This document shows positions 20,889-31,941 of a DNA stretch of 64,000 nt, piece after piece. Source of the stretch: Gymnopilus junonius (Eukaryota > Basidiomycota > Agaricomycetes > Agaricales > Galerinaceae). Within the stretch, counting starts at the first letter, position 1, and each line of letters starts with the position of its first letter. The position numbers were made by a program, and so were the translations under genes. Location of the stretch: the NCBI GenBank assembly GCA_015501075.1, contig JADNYJ010000034.1, positions 186,001-250,000 on the forward strand. Direction: 5' to 3'. The notes under the pieces are model-generated. The model saw only the letters and a list, made by a program, of their open reading frames with translations. It made no database searches and was not told the DNA's origin.

Positions 20889-22535
20889 ATGGCAGGAAAC
20901 GGCGTGGCATACATTGACAATCTCCCATCAGAACTGCTGGCACTGATCTTCAAGTTTATCCACGACGATATCAAATCTTCCCGTTCCGAAAAGCGATTTG
21001 AAGCCGGCTTAAGCCGCTCTCCTGCTGTGAAGGATTTCGACCTCTCTGAGGACGAGGACGCTGAAGATGACGATGACTCGGATCTCGATTCGGATCTTGA
21101 TCTTGATGTCAACAAATTTCTTGCCAGTCAGCAGGGCATCGTCTTCAGTGCCTCATTTCCCAGTGAATTCCCTCATTCCGTTGCTGGTGTTTGTCCAGGA
21201 TGGGAAGCCATACTCTCTCTATCACCTGCTTATTGGACTCGTGTTGTCCTTCCTATTTCGCATGCGACCTCTCTGGAGAAAACCCGCCAGTACCTCACCT
21301 GGTCCAGGGATCTGCCTATTGATATTTTTATTCTGAGAGAATGGGAAAATAAAGACTACGACAAGGTGACCGAACGGGAGTTGGTCCGTTCCTTTATTTC
21401 TTTTTTACGGCCTTACATGAGGCGTTGCCGAAGTTTGCACCTGGAAGTCAAGTTCAACTCTTGCCTCCCTCCTCTGTACAAGATCGTTCCGAACCATGCG
21501 CCCCTATTAAAAGCTCTAGATATCCACTGTGCGGTGGATGACCCAGAAGCGGTGTTGTTGGACTTGACGGAAGAGGAGAACGAAGAAGGGGAAGAGGATT
21601 AATATAAAGAAGAAGAAGAGGATGACGAGGGGTACAACGAGATGGATTACTACCCTGACCTTTACTTCGTGAAACTCGATGGTCGAACTTGGTACAATGC
21701 GACGATGAAGAGAGTTCCGGCTTGGCTAATTCCCCAGCCCCAGATGCGCCACATGGAGATTTCGACCTTTGATAGTCCTTTTTCCCGGCTTCCCCTCGTC
21801 GACACAGTTCAGCGTCTCGGCATGATGTCCCGAGCACCTCTTTCCTCCCTTTGCTTATCAGGCCTCAATTTATATTACGACCCGATTGAAGCCAGTCGCA
21901 GACCTTCCCGTTCCTTTGATGGCCTCATCAGTCTATACCTCGGCGAGCTAGATCCCGATGCGATAGAGCACCTCCTCGACATGTGCGTCTTCGACAATCT
22001 GATGACGCTGACCCTGCGAGATTGTGCTGGTGTTCGACCTCGTATTTTCGACCAAATATCTTCCATCGTGGGTATGCTCGTCCTTGATAAATTTGCCATG
22101 ACGAAGAACAACTCAAACCCCAGGGCGAAAGTCAGCCACCCTCACGCTGACATGATTCATCTCCTGTCCAACTGGCACGGCATCATTCTCTCCATCTCAG
22201 CCTCGGACGCCTCGTTCGACACTGTGATTTCTGCTCTTTCGAAACCCACCCCCGTTCAGCAAAGTCTCTTTCCGGGCGAATCGAATCTCTTGTGCCCGAA
22301 TATGCAGAATCTCATCGTTGCAGCGTGTCCGTCGCTTACTTTCGATATATTTAAGAAGATGATAGAAAAACGGAATAGGAAGGTGAATTATCACGATCCG
22401 TTATGGAGGCAGAAGGATCAGGAGGCGCCAGCTATTACGAAGCTTGAGATCAAGTTTTCTTGGCCCAAGTGGACGAGGCAGCAGATGGATTGGATGAAGA
22501 CGAGGGTTGCTGATTTTCAGTGGCTTGAATACTGA
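20889..22535 (+). pseudogene. F-box-type protein interrupted by one in-frame TAA
   Basis: The frame opened at ATG 20889 runs to 22535 with a single stop, TAA at 21600-21602. The N-terminus has an F-box-like start (IDNLPSELLALIFKFIHDD), an acidic stretch (LSEDEDAEDDDDSDLD), then PEFPHSVAGVCPGWEAILSLSPAYWTRVV-type residues typical of Agaricomycete F-box proteins. After the stop the same frame continues with YKEEEEDDEGYNEMDYYPD and LRR-like text (SSLCLSGLNL, MTLTLRDCAGV, CPNMQNLIVAACPSL), ending LEY. The protein would be a substrate receptor of SCF ubiquitin ligases. The stop lies inside an acidic GAA/GAG tract, so one base change (GAA to TAA) explains it. No splice sites remove it. It may be a recent pseudogene, an error, or a short 237-residue product. 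Confidence 0.7.
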
Positions 22536-23022
22536 TGATACACAAACCGGAAGGTCTATGCTATTAATATGGACTTATTCTAACGCAGCTTACTTGCTGT
22601 ATTCGATATTTGAGTAGCCTTTCATATGTAGTTCCCTTTACTACCGTCCGGATTTATGACCAGTTATGACGCTATGGTTTTCTGATATCCCATTTTCCGT
22701 GTTCAAGCCGTCTAGAAAATAAATGCAACTTACAAGTCCACGCTCTGGTTTCCATTTTATGCAGGAGTTTTGAAATTTGCTACTTACTTTCCACCTTAAT
22801 TTTTTTGCGAGCAAGCCAGGAGAGTGAAATAGGGGCTACTAGGCGGCCCGGCGCGCCCAACTTACGGGTACAGCGGAGTCCGATTTTGGTTACCCTTTTC
22901 CCCTTGTTTTTCTCCCTCAGACTCCTCCACATTGTAACGCTCGCCCACAGTGTCAATATAGACAACAAAGGCACTTCTATTGCCGAAGGAAAGTTACGTC
23001 GATCTACTCGATCAGCTCCGGC
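22536..23022. other. Intergenic spacer
   Basis: Between the F-box-type gene and the next plus-strand ORF. Contains a GGCGCGCC-like palindrome at about 22849-22856. No gene seen. Confidence 0.45.
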
Positions 23023-23701
23023 ATGGTCACGCAGAGCACGTACGCACACGTCTCGTACCATGACTCCAATTCAAATCTCAGGATCAATTCCTATTATAAC
23101 AGCAGCCAATGCAGATTTGGTAGACCAGGGAGTCTCGGTAACGTCTGGCCTGTAACCGATTACAGCCAATTAAATCTTACCACACGCCATGACATTTTTC
23201 TTGGATATGAATGCTACGAGAATGCACGCGCACATTGGTTTATTTTCATTCCGTCCCTCACAATCTCAAAAATTTGGAAGGTCATCCAAGTCGTTGGAAA
23301 TCCACACATCGGATTCGAGTTTCAGGTAAAGACAATTGCGATCCAGTCTCTTCAATATACAGTCGGACCTCTGAAACAAACACGACCACTTTTGTCAAGT
23401 CGGGCTCCGTTTCATCTGTTTGCTAGTTGACGTTCTTCGACCAGGATATGCACCGGACATCAGGGACCACATTCTCAGTGGCGAGACTATTGAAGAAGTG
23501 GTGCATGAGCTTGGATTGCCTTGGAGAGACCATCATGCGGCCTTACCACCGGTCGGAGATCCTATTTGGCAGAAGCCAGTTCCGCAATTTGAGCGTTGTC
23601 AAGAGTGGAATAGGAAGTTGGTCGGTAAGCTCGTGGACTTGGGGTATCTGGATGAAAGTGCGATAGGGGCTTTGAATTCTGTTACTAGTTTAGGCATCTA
23701 G
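23023..23701 (+). CDS. Uncharacterised fungal protein (RAHW-type), splice join unsure
   Basis: The frame from ATG 23023 includes ENARAHWFIFIPSLTISK and QVVGNPHIGFEFQ, resembling a family of small cytosolic fungal proteins that read R-A-H-W-x-x-F-x-P followed by a G-[ND]-P block. A second segment (about 23433-23701) has VDVLRPGYAPDIRDHI and CQEWNRKLVGKLVDLGYLD, matching the C-terminal half of the same kind of protein and ending in TAG. The two halves are in different frames; the acceptor TTTGCTAG at 23427 is plausible, but no donor gives a normal-length intron in the right phase. One more indel or an unusual intron is needed. Function unknown. Confidence 0.5.
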
Positions 23702-24520
23702 AAGATGGTGAGCTCATGGTCGTCAAATCTGTAATGCCGACCCACTTTTCTTTTCTGCCAGTTGATGGCATTCATTCGTGCTGAAAATATTATTCGGCCT
23801 GTGGAACGTGCCGTTTCCCCTGGTCATGTACCTACATCTGCAAACGCAGTGAATTGTAGGTTAATTTCACGTGCCGTTCTCCTTTCGTTTTCTAACATTC
23901 TTCTTTGTGGTCAAGTCTCAGGGGTTTGATATCAATGCCCAAATTTTGTTGCATTTTGAGATGGGTTAATATGTCCTATCTGATCCTATCTACTTGAATC
24001 TAAAGGTAAGGACTATCTCCGAAGAGGGAAAAAGATGCCTCGTCTTCGAGGCGATCATGGTGGAGCATTTTTTACGTCCTCATCGACATAGAAAGGCATC
24101 GGCCTGCTGACACAGTCAGCATGCTATTCTTCTGAACCTGCAGGTATGTCTAATTCATGGGATATCCAATCCTGTACTCTTAGATTAGTGCAATGCCCAA
24201 GCAATGCCGGATCGTTGGCGATCTGAATTCGGATATTTTAATTCAATTCGGCACGATTAACTCTGCCTGCCGACTATTTTTATGCATTTATTGTGAATGG
24301 CAAGAACCTCAGTTCGCAAGACTTCATACTCAATATGAAATTGTGAATCGTTCAAAACTTCAAATTTTCAATCAGAGATTCTACCCTTTCGTCATGTGAC
24401 GCAACATCTTATCAATTACGGAATCAATATGCGGCCAGAAATTGTTTTTCTTGATCCTTGTCTTTCTTCAATATCGCCGGCCTTCCAGAGCCACCAGCAG
24501 CAGCTAAGACAGCCCTCACA
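23702..24520. other. Intergenic spacer
   Basis: About 800 bp without a recognisable gene; short chance ORFs only (for example 24193-24399). Confidence 0.45.
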
Positions 24521-25806
24521 ATGGATACGCTCAAGAAGGACGAGGTCATCTATAATCACCCAATTACTGGTTTGAAGATGGCTCTCTTGTCATTGATGTC
24601 GAGGTTCAACGTTTCAAAGTTCACCATACCCTTCTATCGCGCCACTCAAGGTTCTTCTCAACAATACCTAAAGGAAACAAAAAAATAAATGGCGCGCTAC
24701 AAGAGCAAGGCGATGGCACGTCTATTTCGTCGAATAGCAATGCATTGAATCGTGTTGTCCTTGACGCAGACAGGCAGGCCAAGGCCTCAGACGTGGAAGC
24801 CCTTTTGCGACATCTATACCACGATGTGTGAGTCCTCTCCAGATTCTCCCGAGATTATGACATGTGCCATATGGTGGGCTACTCTGATGGGAAATTGATT
24901 GCTTCTTGGTGTCTTAAATGAATAGTCGTCAGAACAGCACGGCAAATTTGTTATCGCTTTGAGATCCAACACTCACCACATATTCATCTATATCTTAGGC
25001 CCTTAAATAAGGATGCCTCTCTAGACCACATAATGTCGCTGTTGCGTGTATCTGGACCGCAACAGTTAGACTTTCCAACCATCTATAATGCTGCCCGTCA
25101 AATTTTCGAGGACATGTTTCCCAAAGATCCCGAGGCGTTTACACACAATCACCCTCTCCATGATGCACTGCCTGTGGCGACAGCACTTAAATTATCCTCT
25201 GTAAGTGCGTTCGCCGATCTTGACGGCTACTTGTGAATTAACTGCTACAATTAGGTCCGAAAGGCGATCTTATATAGCCTTGTTAGCACCACGGAATTTG
25301 ACGTGTCAGGATCAATTTCAGGAGATATGGACCCACAAAGAGAAGTCACTTTGACGGCCTCCAACGGAGAAACATCCGCTGGACGACAGGAAGACCCTAC
25401 CGATTCCATTGTGGACAGGACGGAACCTCCAGCGTCTCCGCAGACTGCCTTACCACTGAGAGCCCTCTCACCTGCTAACATTGAAACTTGTATGGCTCTT
25501 ATGAACCACCTTATCGCCCATTTTACTCCAATCTTATTCACGCCTGCTGCGACGCCACACATGGCTTGTACGGACGTATTCGCCGAAACGTGGATGCCCC
25601 TTGTTATCCAGCCCGCGCTTGAGGACGACGGAGTTTACAAGCCTCTGGAGACTCTACAGAGGATGAAGGAGATAGATTGGGCTCACCACGGTCTATGTCA
25701 GTCTTGTATCGTCGGGAAAAGGGAAGAGTGGACAGACGAACAGAGAACGGTATGGAACCTCATGGACACCTGGCTTGAGCCTCCTTCAGAAATAGAAAAG
25801 GACTGA
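24521..25806 (+). CDS. BTB/POZ domain protein, frame-broken near the N-terminus
   Basis: Exons 24521-24827, 24999-25200 and 25255-25806, ending at TGA. The start is ATG 24521 (MDTLKKDEVIYNHP). After CCC at 24559-24561 the frame must move by one base to read the BTB core NYWFEDGSLVIDVEVQRFKVHHTLL and SRHSRFFSTIP. The later parts are in frame: DADRQAKASDVEALLRHLYH, SLLRVSGPQQLDFPTIYNAA, LPVATALKLSSVRKAILYSL, and a C-terminal LCQSCIVGKREEWTDEQRTVWN block usual in Agaricomycete BTB proteins. Those proteins probably act in Cullin-3-type ubiquitination or transcription scaffolds; the exact role is unknown. The single missing base sits in a short C run. Confidence 0.7.
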
Positions 25807-26802
25807 GCCTTTTCTGAAGTCGTAACGGATCCTGTTTGACATATACTTATACAAATAGGTTCGTCCCCCTCTTCTTTCTCTTCATATCGAGCTTACCTTT
25901 AGAGGGTTAATTAGCACGAAGTCATCACGGATCGTGATCTTGTAGCGACCATTTTAATTCATCTGAATGCTTGCATCGATAAGCTGGTCACTTATGTTGA
26001 TGAAATTCGTCACGCACCGCCGTCCACAATGATACGGCACCTTTCGGCTTTGACTACAATCAAAGGTAATTTCAGCCGTAGAGCAATTTTAACCAAGTTT
26101 ACCCCCCTGGATTGATTTCTTAACAGCCCTATGAACTATTTGCAGGGTCGAACAACGCACGCCGAATGCGATCAGTTTGCTAAGCGACAAGCGCTCGTCG
26201 GTGTCATGAGAATGAAAACAAATAGAATGTTGCTGTGCACGCTTCCGATGTTCAGCCTTATATTCTGGGTAACAATAACGTCCTTGCATTCTTTCTCAAA
26301 TTCTTGATGTGCTTGATGACGTATAAGCGTATTTGTGACTCGTCCCATTATTGTGTCGACTCATGGCCTCGTGTCAATCTGCTTCTCGTCAATCCTCGAT
26401 CCCTCAGCCCGTCAAATCAAGCCGAGTCAAACTCTGCCTTTCGGAGATGCCCTGTTCCTTTATATCGACATCGGTTACTTGTTTTGACTCCCTATGACCT
26501 GGTGCACGCGTTGCATAATTCGAAATTGAGCGCACACGAGCGTCGCGGAGTTCCTTTTTTGTGTTGTTAGCTGTTTTCATCCACCAAATGGGACTGGATG
26601 GACCTAAGAAATGCTGTGGCTGCCCACAAGATATGTCTTCATTTGCTGCTGTTGTAAACTCGTGTTCTGCCGTTTTAGGCCTGAATGCCAACAAAGGGAC
26701 TGTTTTCACCTGCTGTGTAGCTCTCATAACCCCGCATCTCATTGTTCTTTCTCCCTCCTTAACTCTGTCTTACTTTTGCCCTCCTTCTCAAGACGCATCA
26801 GC
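25807..26802. other. Spacer with one orphan coding-like stretch
   Basis: At about 25920-26070 (plus) an uninterrupted stretch reads VITDRDLVATILIHLNACIDK and continues to a possible donor, but no start or partner exon was found; it could be a lost 3' exon of the BTB gene or a relic. From 26560 to 26800 a T/C-rich region precedes the next gene. Confidence 0.35.
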
Positions 26803-29413
26803 ATGCCTATAATCGACGAACAATCTTCTGAAGACTCTGCTGCGATTTCCAACAGCAATCTCCATCAGATCGATGATAGCGACAATCAACCCAACGCCAC
26901 TCGTGTCCAATACCTTTCCTGGGGAATTTTCAATATTGCCTACGAGGCTTCGTCTCATCCTTTGTTTCTCTCCCTACGGTTTCCACGTTCCTACCCTATC
27001 GCAGACCCCTCCAAGTCTTTATTCGTTTTATGAAGAACTGTGGCGCATTGATCCGTGGCACTCCCTGGAGTATTATGCATATGTGCTCTGGTTATCCTTT
27101 TCACCACCCTATCTTTGTGCCTAGCGTCACTAGTTGTCTTTTATGTCAGTATTTCATATGTTTGATTTATCGTTTCTCATTCTACGTCACCACCGCTGTA
27201 GGTTGATCTGGCGTTCAAAGACGAGCTCATGCAACAGAGGGAGGAAATTACGAACCACCTTCAGCTCTTGGTATTCGCCTGGCTTTTCTGTGGACTGATG
27301 ACTCATCGTGTCGAAAATATCATGTAAGGATATCGGTCATATCATCTGGAATAATGCTGACGACTCCCACCGTAGGATCGAACTCAGGCCTAAGATCGGA
27401 GGAAGTCTGCGTGCACATTTCCTTCCGAAACTTGTCAAAGGTACAACATCTCCACTTTTATCTTAAGATCCACTAATATGTTGAACATAGCACATCTTGA
27501 ATGGGATCCTGATGCGCTACAAAGTATGTCCTCAATATCATCGGAGCATTTTATGATTTTATTGACTTTTTTCTTTTCCTTGACTCATAGCGACACCAGA
27601 AGCGTTTCCTTGTGCTTCCGATTTCGGAGATTTCATTCCAGGATGGGATTTCTTCGCAGAAACTTTCGATCGGCTGCGCCACACCACTGCCGTAATCTTG
27701 GAGGTCTTCACTCTGATTTTCATCACCTGTCTATTTTACAGAAGCTTTGAAGCTTATATCCTTTCTGGACTACTGCTGCTCTTCTTTATTAACGCGCTTT
27801 TATTCCCCGTCAATGGTGCCGGCGGCGTGGGGTATACGTTCTGGACGAAGAATACGGACTACAATCGCCTGATGGCTCTCTTCAATGTCGTCTTCGATCA
27901 CAAATATCGCTTTAACCTAGTAAAGGATGGATTAGTGGACTATTTGATCAAAGGTGCTTCTTTATTTTTACTTCAAATATTAGGGCCCTAATTCGCCTTG
28001 TAGAGTACAACGACGTTTCGGAGGCGCTTGGAGTTGTTGAAGCCGATACCTGGTCAGTAGGCTGGGGACTGCCCCCCGCATGGTACTGGGGGTCGCACAG
28101 TCGTGGTTGGTCAAAGATCCTATGGTAAATTTTAATTAACCTTTAAATTGCCCTCTGAATGACCTTGCGACATAGGCCCTTTGTGCACTTTTTATTCCAT
28201 GGGCGACTTCCCGTTCTATCTTGAGCGCGATGATCATTTTCCAATACGCAATTTTTAACATGCGGGATAGCATAGACATTTTGAAACACGCCCGTGCACG
28301 CAGTTCGCTTCTGGTTCTTTGGAAACGAGCAGAGACCCTTTATCAAGTCATAGATAGGACACATAAGACTATAGCTGATCAGAAATCGGTCGACGGTCCT
28401 CTCATTAATCACGCAGGCGCAAATATTACCTTCAGGTGTGTGTCGACGTTATCTAGTTGTACCTGATTTCATTCAGCTTTCACAGCAATTTATCGTACAA
28501 ATATCCGCATTCGTCGAGCCCAGCCATCGATAATGTGAATTTGACCATTAAACCAGGTCAAGTGATCGTCATTACAGGTTCGAGTGGAAGTGGGAAGACA
28601 ACTTTAATGAAACTTCTCTGTGGTCTCTTGGAAGCAACAGAAGGGGAGATTTTGGTCAACGGCGAGAAAATCACGAAAGATAATTCGAGTAAAATCCGTC
28701 GAGCAATAACGTTCATTGGCCAGTCGGAAGTTATTTATCCCTTGCCGCTCAAGGAGAACATTTTGCTCGGACTTGCAAATCCTTACGATTGTGATATAAA
28801 GGATGAGGAAGAACTGAAGGGTGCTGCTTTTCTAGCTGGATGCTCGAGTTTCTTTGAGGAGTATGAGAACAAGGTTTTGGACCCGTGCAGTATTCCAAGT
28901 TATAGCTTCCAACAGTCGCCTGGAAAAGCGGCGATTGAAGCCCTGGAGAAGGAAATGGGAACTGGGACAGGACGTCGGCTCTCTCTTGCTGAAACCCAGA
29001 CTATCTTTGCGTAAGCGTCACTGGATTTCGTAAATTCCTTTTATTAACATTCCATGCACAGCACACGAGGCTTTATGAGAGTCCGAAATGCCAACATGAA
29101 GCTCGTTATTCTAGACGACCCATTTAATGCACTGGACACGATGGCAGGGCGTGCCATTTTCGAAAATTTCCAGAATATTGCCCGAGAGAGAGGCCAAACA
29201 ATTATTATTGTTACTCACCAATTGTCAAGCGTCACCAAGGCTGACATGATCTTGTGAGTCTTTGATTTAGCATGACCTGCGTTTTTGCTAATCTGATCGT
29301 TCCTCAGGTGCATGAACAAGGGGAAATTGGAAGAACAGGGAACCCATGACGATCTCATCGCTGCTGGAGGGAGTTATTCAGTTCTTTACAAAGCTCAAAC
29401 ACTGATAGAATAA
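26803..29413 (+). CDS. Atypical half-size ABC transporter, degenerate signature, two N-terminal frame breaks
   Basis: One membrane domain followed by one NBD, about 640-700 residues, in nine or more exons. The N-terminal half (LSQTPPSLYSFYEELWRIDPWHS, then hydrophobic LVILFTTLSLCLASLVVFY) needs two frame changes, near 26900 and 27075. Later membrane and helical segments read cleanly. The NBD (from about 28480) has Walker A GSSGSGKTT and D-loop FNALDTM, H-loop VTHQLSS. The signature is LSLAETQ instead of LSGGxQ, and Walker B ends LVILDDPF, with Asp where the catalytic Glu is expected. The stop is TAA 29413. Its relatives are fungal half-ABC proteins of the HlyB/MsbA type, substrate unknown. 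Weak ATPase or loss of function is inferred from the changed residues. Confidence 0.72.
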
Positions 29414-29625
29414 GGACACTCCCCTCGACACCAGGTAAATAATCAGTGACTGGATTATACCTTAACATCGCTTTACTTTGTTTTTCCCTCGAACATTCGT
29501 AACTTGTTCATAATTGACGACTAGCACTTAGTTTTCCCCTTTCATTACTATGAAATCCTTGTCGTATTTTTTGTAAATAATATATCATTGCCTTTTCTAT
29601 GAGATGAGTTTCTTGAAGTTGAATA

Positions 29626-29690
29626 CACTGCTGGCAACAGGTTATTTAAGTAGACTAAAAATGATTAAAAAAATAAATTAAACATGTTTA
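29626..29690 (+). repeat. Left terminal inverted repeat of long element
   Basis: Starts CACTGCTGGCAACAGG; about 65 bp, ending near TTAAACATGTTTA. Followed by an extra ACATGTTT unit that is single in the short element. Confidence 0.8.
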
Positions 29691-30238
29691 CATGTTTACA
29701 TGTTTTCGACCATTTTTCGAGTTCTTGAATCTATTAAAAATGATATATTTTAATTCTGAAAAAATATAATACAAATCCTACCTGTATTACAAAGTTCTTA
29801 GCCCACAGAATCTAAAGTTTACGTCATGTTTTTGTATAGACAAAAGCTTTTGTTAAATTTCACATTCACATTTTCTTTTTGTCGTCTCATAAATGATAAA
29901 TTTAGCAAGAATTTTTGTTGTTGGATAAACAAAAAGACTGCCCCACTTACGCGGATATTCTTCACATCACCTTCTTTCATAGTAGTTATCTGGTCCTCAT
30001 ACAAAACACCCAGTGAAGCCCAATGTGACTATCTGAGCTGTAGCAAGGGTTAAATCTCTAATTTTGCTCTAATTGCAGCTTAGGAAAAGAGACTGACAGG
30101 TAATTTTTTATTCTGTACCTGTTAAAACACATTCAGGTTCATGTTCTACAGATTTAAATTTTTATCTGGATTTTCTGCATTTTTATAACAGCCAGATGGT
30201 GGCAGAGTATGCGAGGAGTGGGCACCCAATCACGTGCC

Positions 30239-30264
30239 AAGTTATCTGCCATGGCAGATAACTT
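30239..30264. repeat. Perfect 26-bp palindrome inside the long element
   Basis: AAGTTATCTGCC followed by AT and its exact reverse complement. A related imperfect hairpin with the same GGCAGATAACT core lies at about 30414-30453. Confidence 0.9.
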
Positions 30265-31061
30265 ACAACATTTTTGGTCTGTTATAGCAGCTCAACAAAA
30301 AAATAATAATTTTGAACCAGCAGAACTACTTAGAGCGTGCTACTATATGTGCTTGAAAACATTCAGAGCACATATTTGAAAACTGACGCTTTAAATCTTC
30401 AGAAAAGACTGTCGAGTTACCTGCCCGGAGGTTGCCGGGCAGATAACTGGCAGATAAATACCCAGCCGAACGATCGGTCAACCTGCGTCATTAGCGCGTC
30501 GCTATGACCATCTTTGGCGAGGCGGTTGGATGTCCTGTGGGGCTTCTACACAACACTACCCCACCGTGGTTCATTGTATTCGTGTACTACTACTTACAGC
30601 CTTGAATATACAGGGTAGTGACATCGTCGTTGCTGAGAGGAGGGGTCGATATATTGCGAAGCCCATGAAGATATTGTGTCGACAGCACGACGGGGAGGCT
30701 AAGGGTGGGGACCGTGGGGTGGTTGCGGAGATTGCGTCATCGATCCGCTGACCACTATAAACGGTTGTTTATACAAACAGAGGCGGACGAACCGAAATTT
30801 ACGAAGGTGCATAGGGTTTTGGATTTAGCTGTAAAGGGACCAAAACTTGTCTTAAATACTACAATTGACAACGAGAACAATAAAACAATAAACTCTACCT
30901 TTCTGTCACCATTTTTGATCAAAAAAATTTAGCACAAGTATTGCATTTAAGTAATAGGCATATAAATATGCTAAAAATGAAGTGTTTGACAAAAGAATTT
31001 CTGTACCAGCAATTGTTGAGTTGAAAATAGATTTTATGTGACGGAAAGGCGGACCAAGAAC

Positions 31062-31126
31062 ATAAACATGTTTAATTTATTTTTTTAATCATTTTTGGTC
31101 AACTTAATAACCTGTTGCCAGCAGTG
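31062..31126 (-). repeat. Right terminal inverted repeat of long element
   Basis: Reverse complement of the left end with a few mismatches, ending CCAGCAGTG before the ATA target duplication. Confidence 0.8.
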
Positions 31127-31941
31127 ATACCTATGTAGAAGCCGACTCGACTAAAGAGCACTATTAGTATGACGTCAAATCCTAACAAGACCAAATACGC
31201 CTTGATGTAGTCGTTGCTGACTCAGCGTAATCGAACATATTCTCTCGCTCCAAACTCACTCTCGGAACATTTTCTTTTCTCTGAGCGCACGACACCAAAT
31301 CGACTGGCCATTTCATGGGAAGAAAGTCAGTGAAAATTGCTATGTCATAACGGGCATTCTGGGCCCTATCAACCCTATCCAATGCTTATCAATATTTTTT
31401 TAGAACATGTCACTGACATGCCGGGAAGTCTTCCAGATGTCGTGGCGAATTCCCGATTAGTGTGTGCACTGCGGAGCGCGGGCAGCTTCACATGCACATT
31501 TTTAGGCCATCCTTTTACCACCAAGTCATCTAGTATGTCTTCTGTGGTTGCCAATAGGAGTGAGAACACTAAATTTTTTAGCGTGGCCTTACGGTTTCTC
31601 GTCTTTGCTCTCAAAGTCCCATAATCAATCTCTGCATCACCTCCGTGGAACACTTATCTGCGAAGATCGCTCGGAGCGCCAGTTATTCTTGGGGTTTTTT
31701 TTTCTCAGATGACACTCAACACGCCGTCATTGCCTGATAAAAACCTCCGCTGTCCTAATCATTACGCAGGAGATCCTAAATATAAGCCTGGTACCTCGCC
31801 TTGAGCCACTACAACGCGCCGCAAACAATATGTTAAAACAGGATAGCCGTCGGCTTCTGGAGCCCTCCCTGTTTGCCTGTCTACATTATAGACGTCAGTT
31901 TGGCCACGTCTGCCTTCCACCCCTTCTCCCCGCGGGCCAGC
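31127..31941. other. Intergenic spacer and GH5 promoter
   Basis: Right of the element and upstream of the glucanase ATG. A T9 run (about 31695) and short ORFs without motifs. No gene seen. Confidence 0.5.

Larger units (their letters stand above)
29626..31126. mobile_element. CACTA-like non-autonomous DNA element, long form (1,501 bp)
   Basis: Begins CACTGCTGGCAACAGG and ends with the inverse, CCTGTTGCCAGCAGTG. The terminal inverted repeat extends for about 65 bp with a few mismatches. The flanks carry a 3-bp target duplication, ATA at 29623-29625 and 31127-31129. The outer 300 bp on each side match the element at 51090-51732 almost base for base; the central 0.9 kb (about 29937-30833) is absent there. 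CACTA/CACTG ends and 3-bp duplications are the hallmarks of the CACTA (EnSpm) superfamily. No transposase ORF is seen, so it depends on one supplied in trans. The copy is AT-rich, except for the centre at about 30480-30760, which is GC-richer and may be captured host DNA. Confidence 0.82.

Noticed and set aside
30530..30751. Transposase fragment in the long CACTA-like element
   Set aside because: 73-codon ORF with no catalytic motif; too short and not preserved in the other copy.
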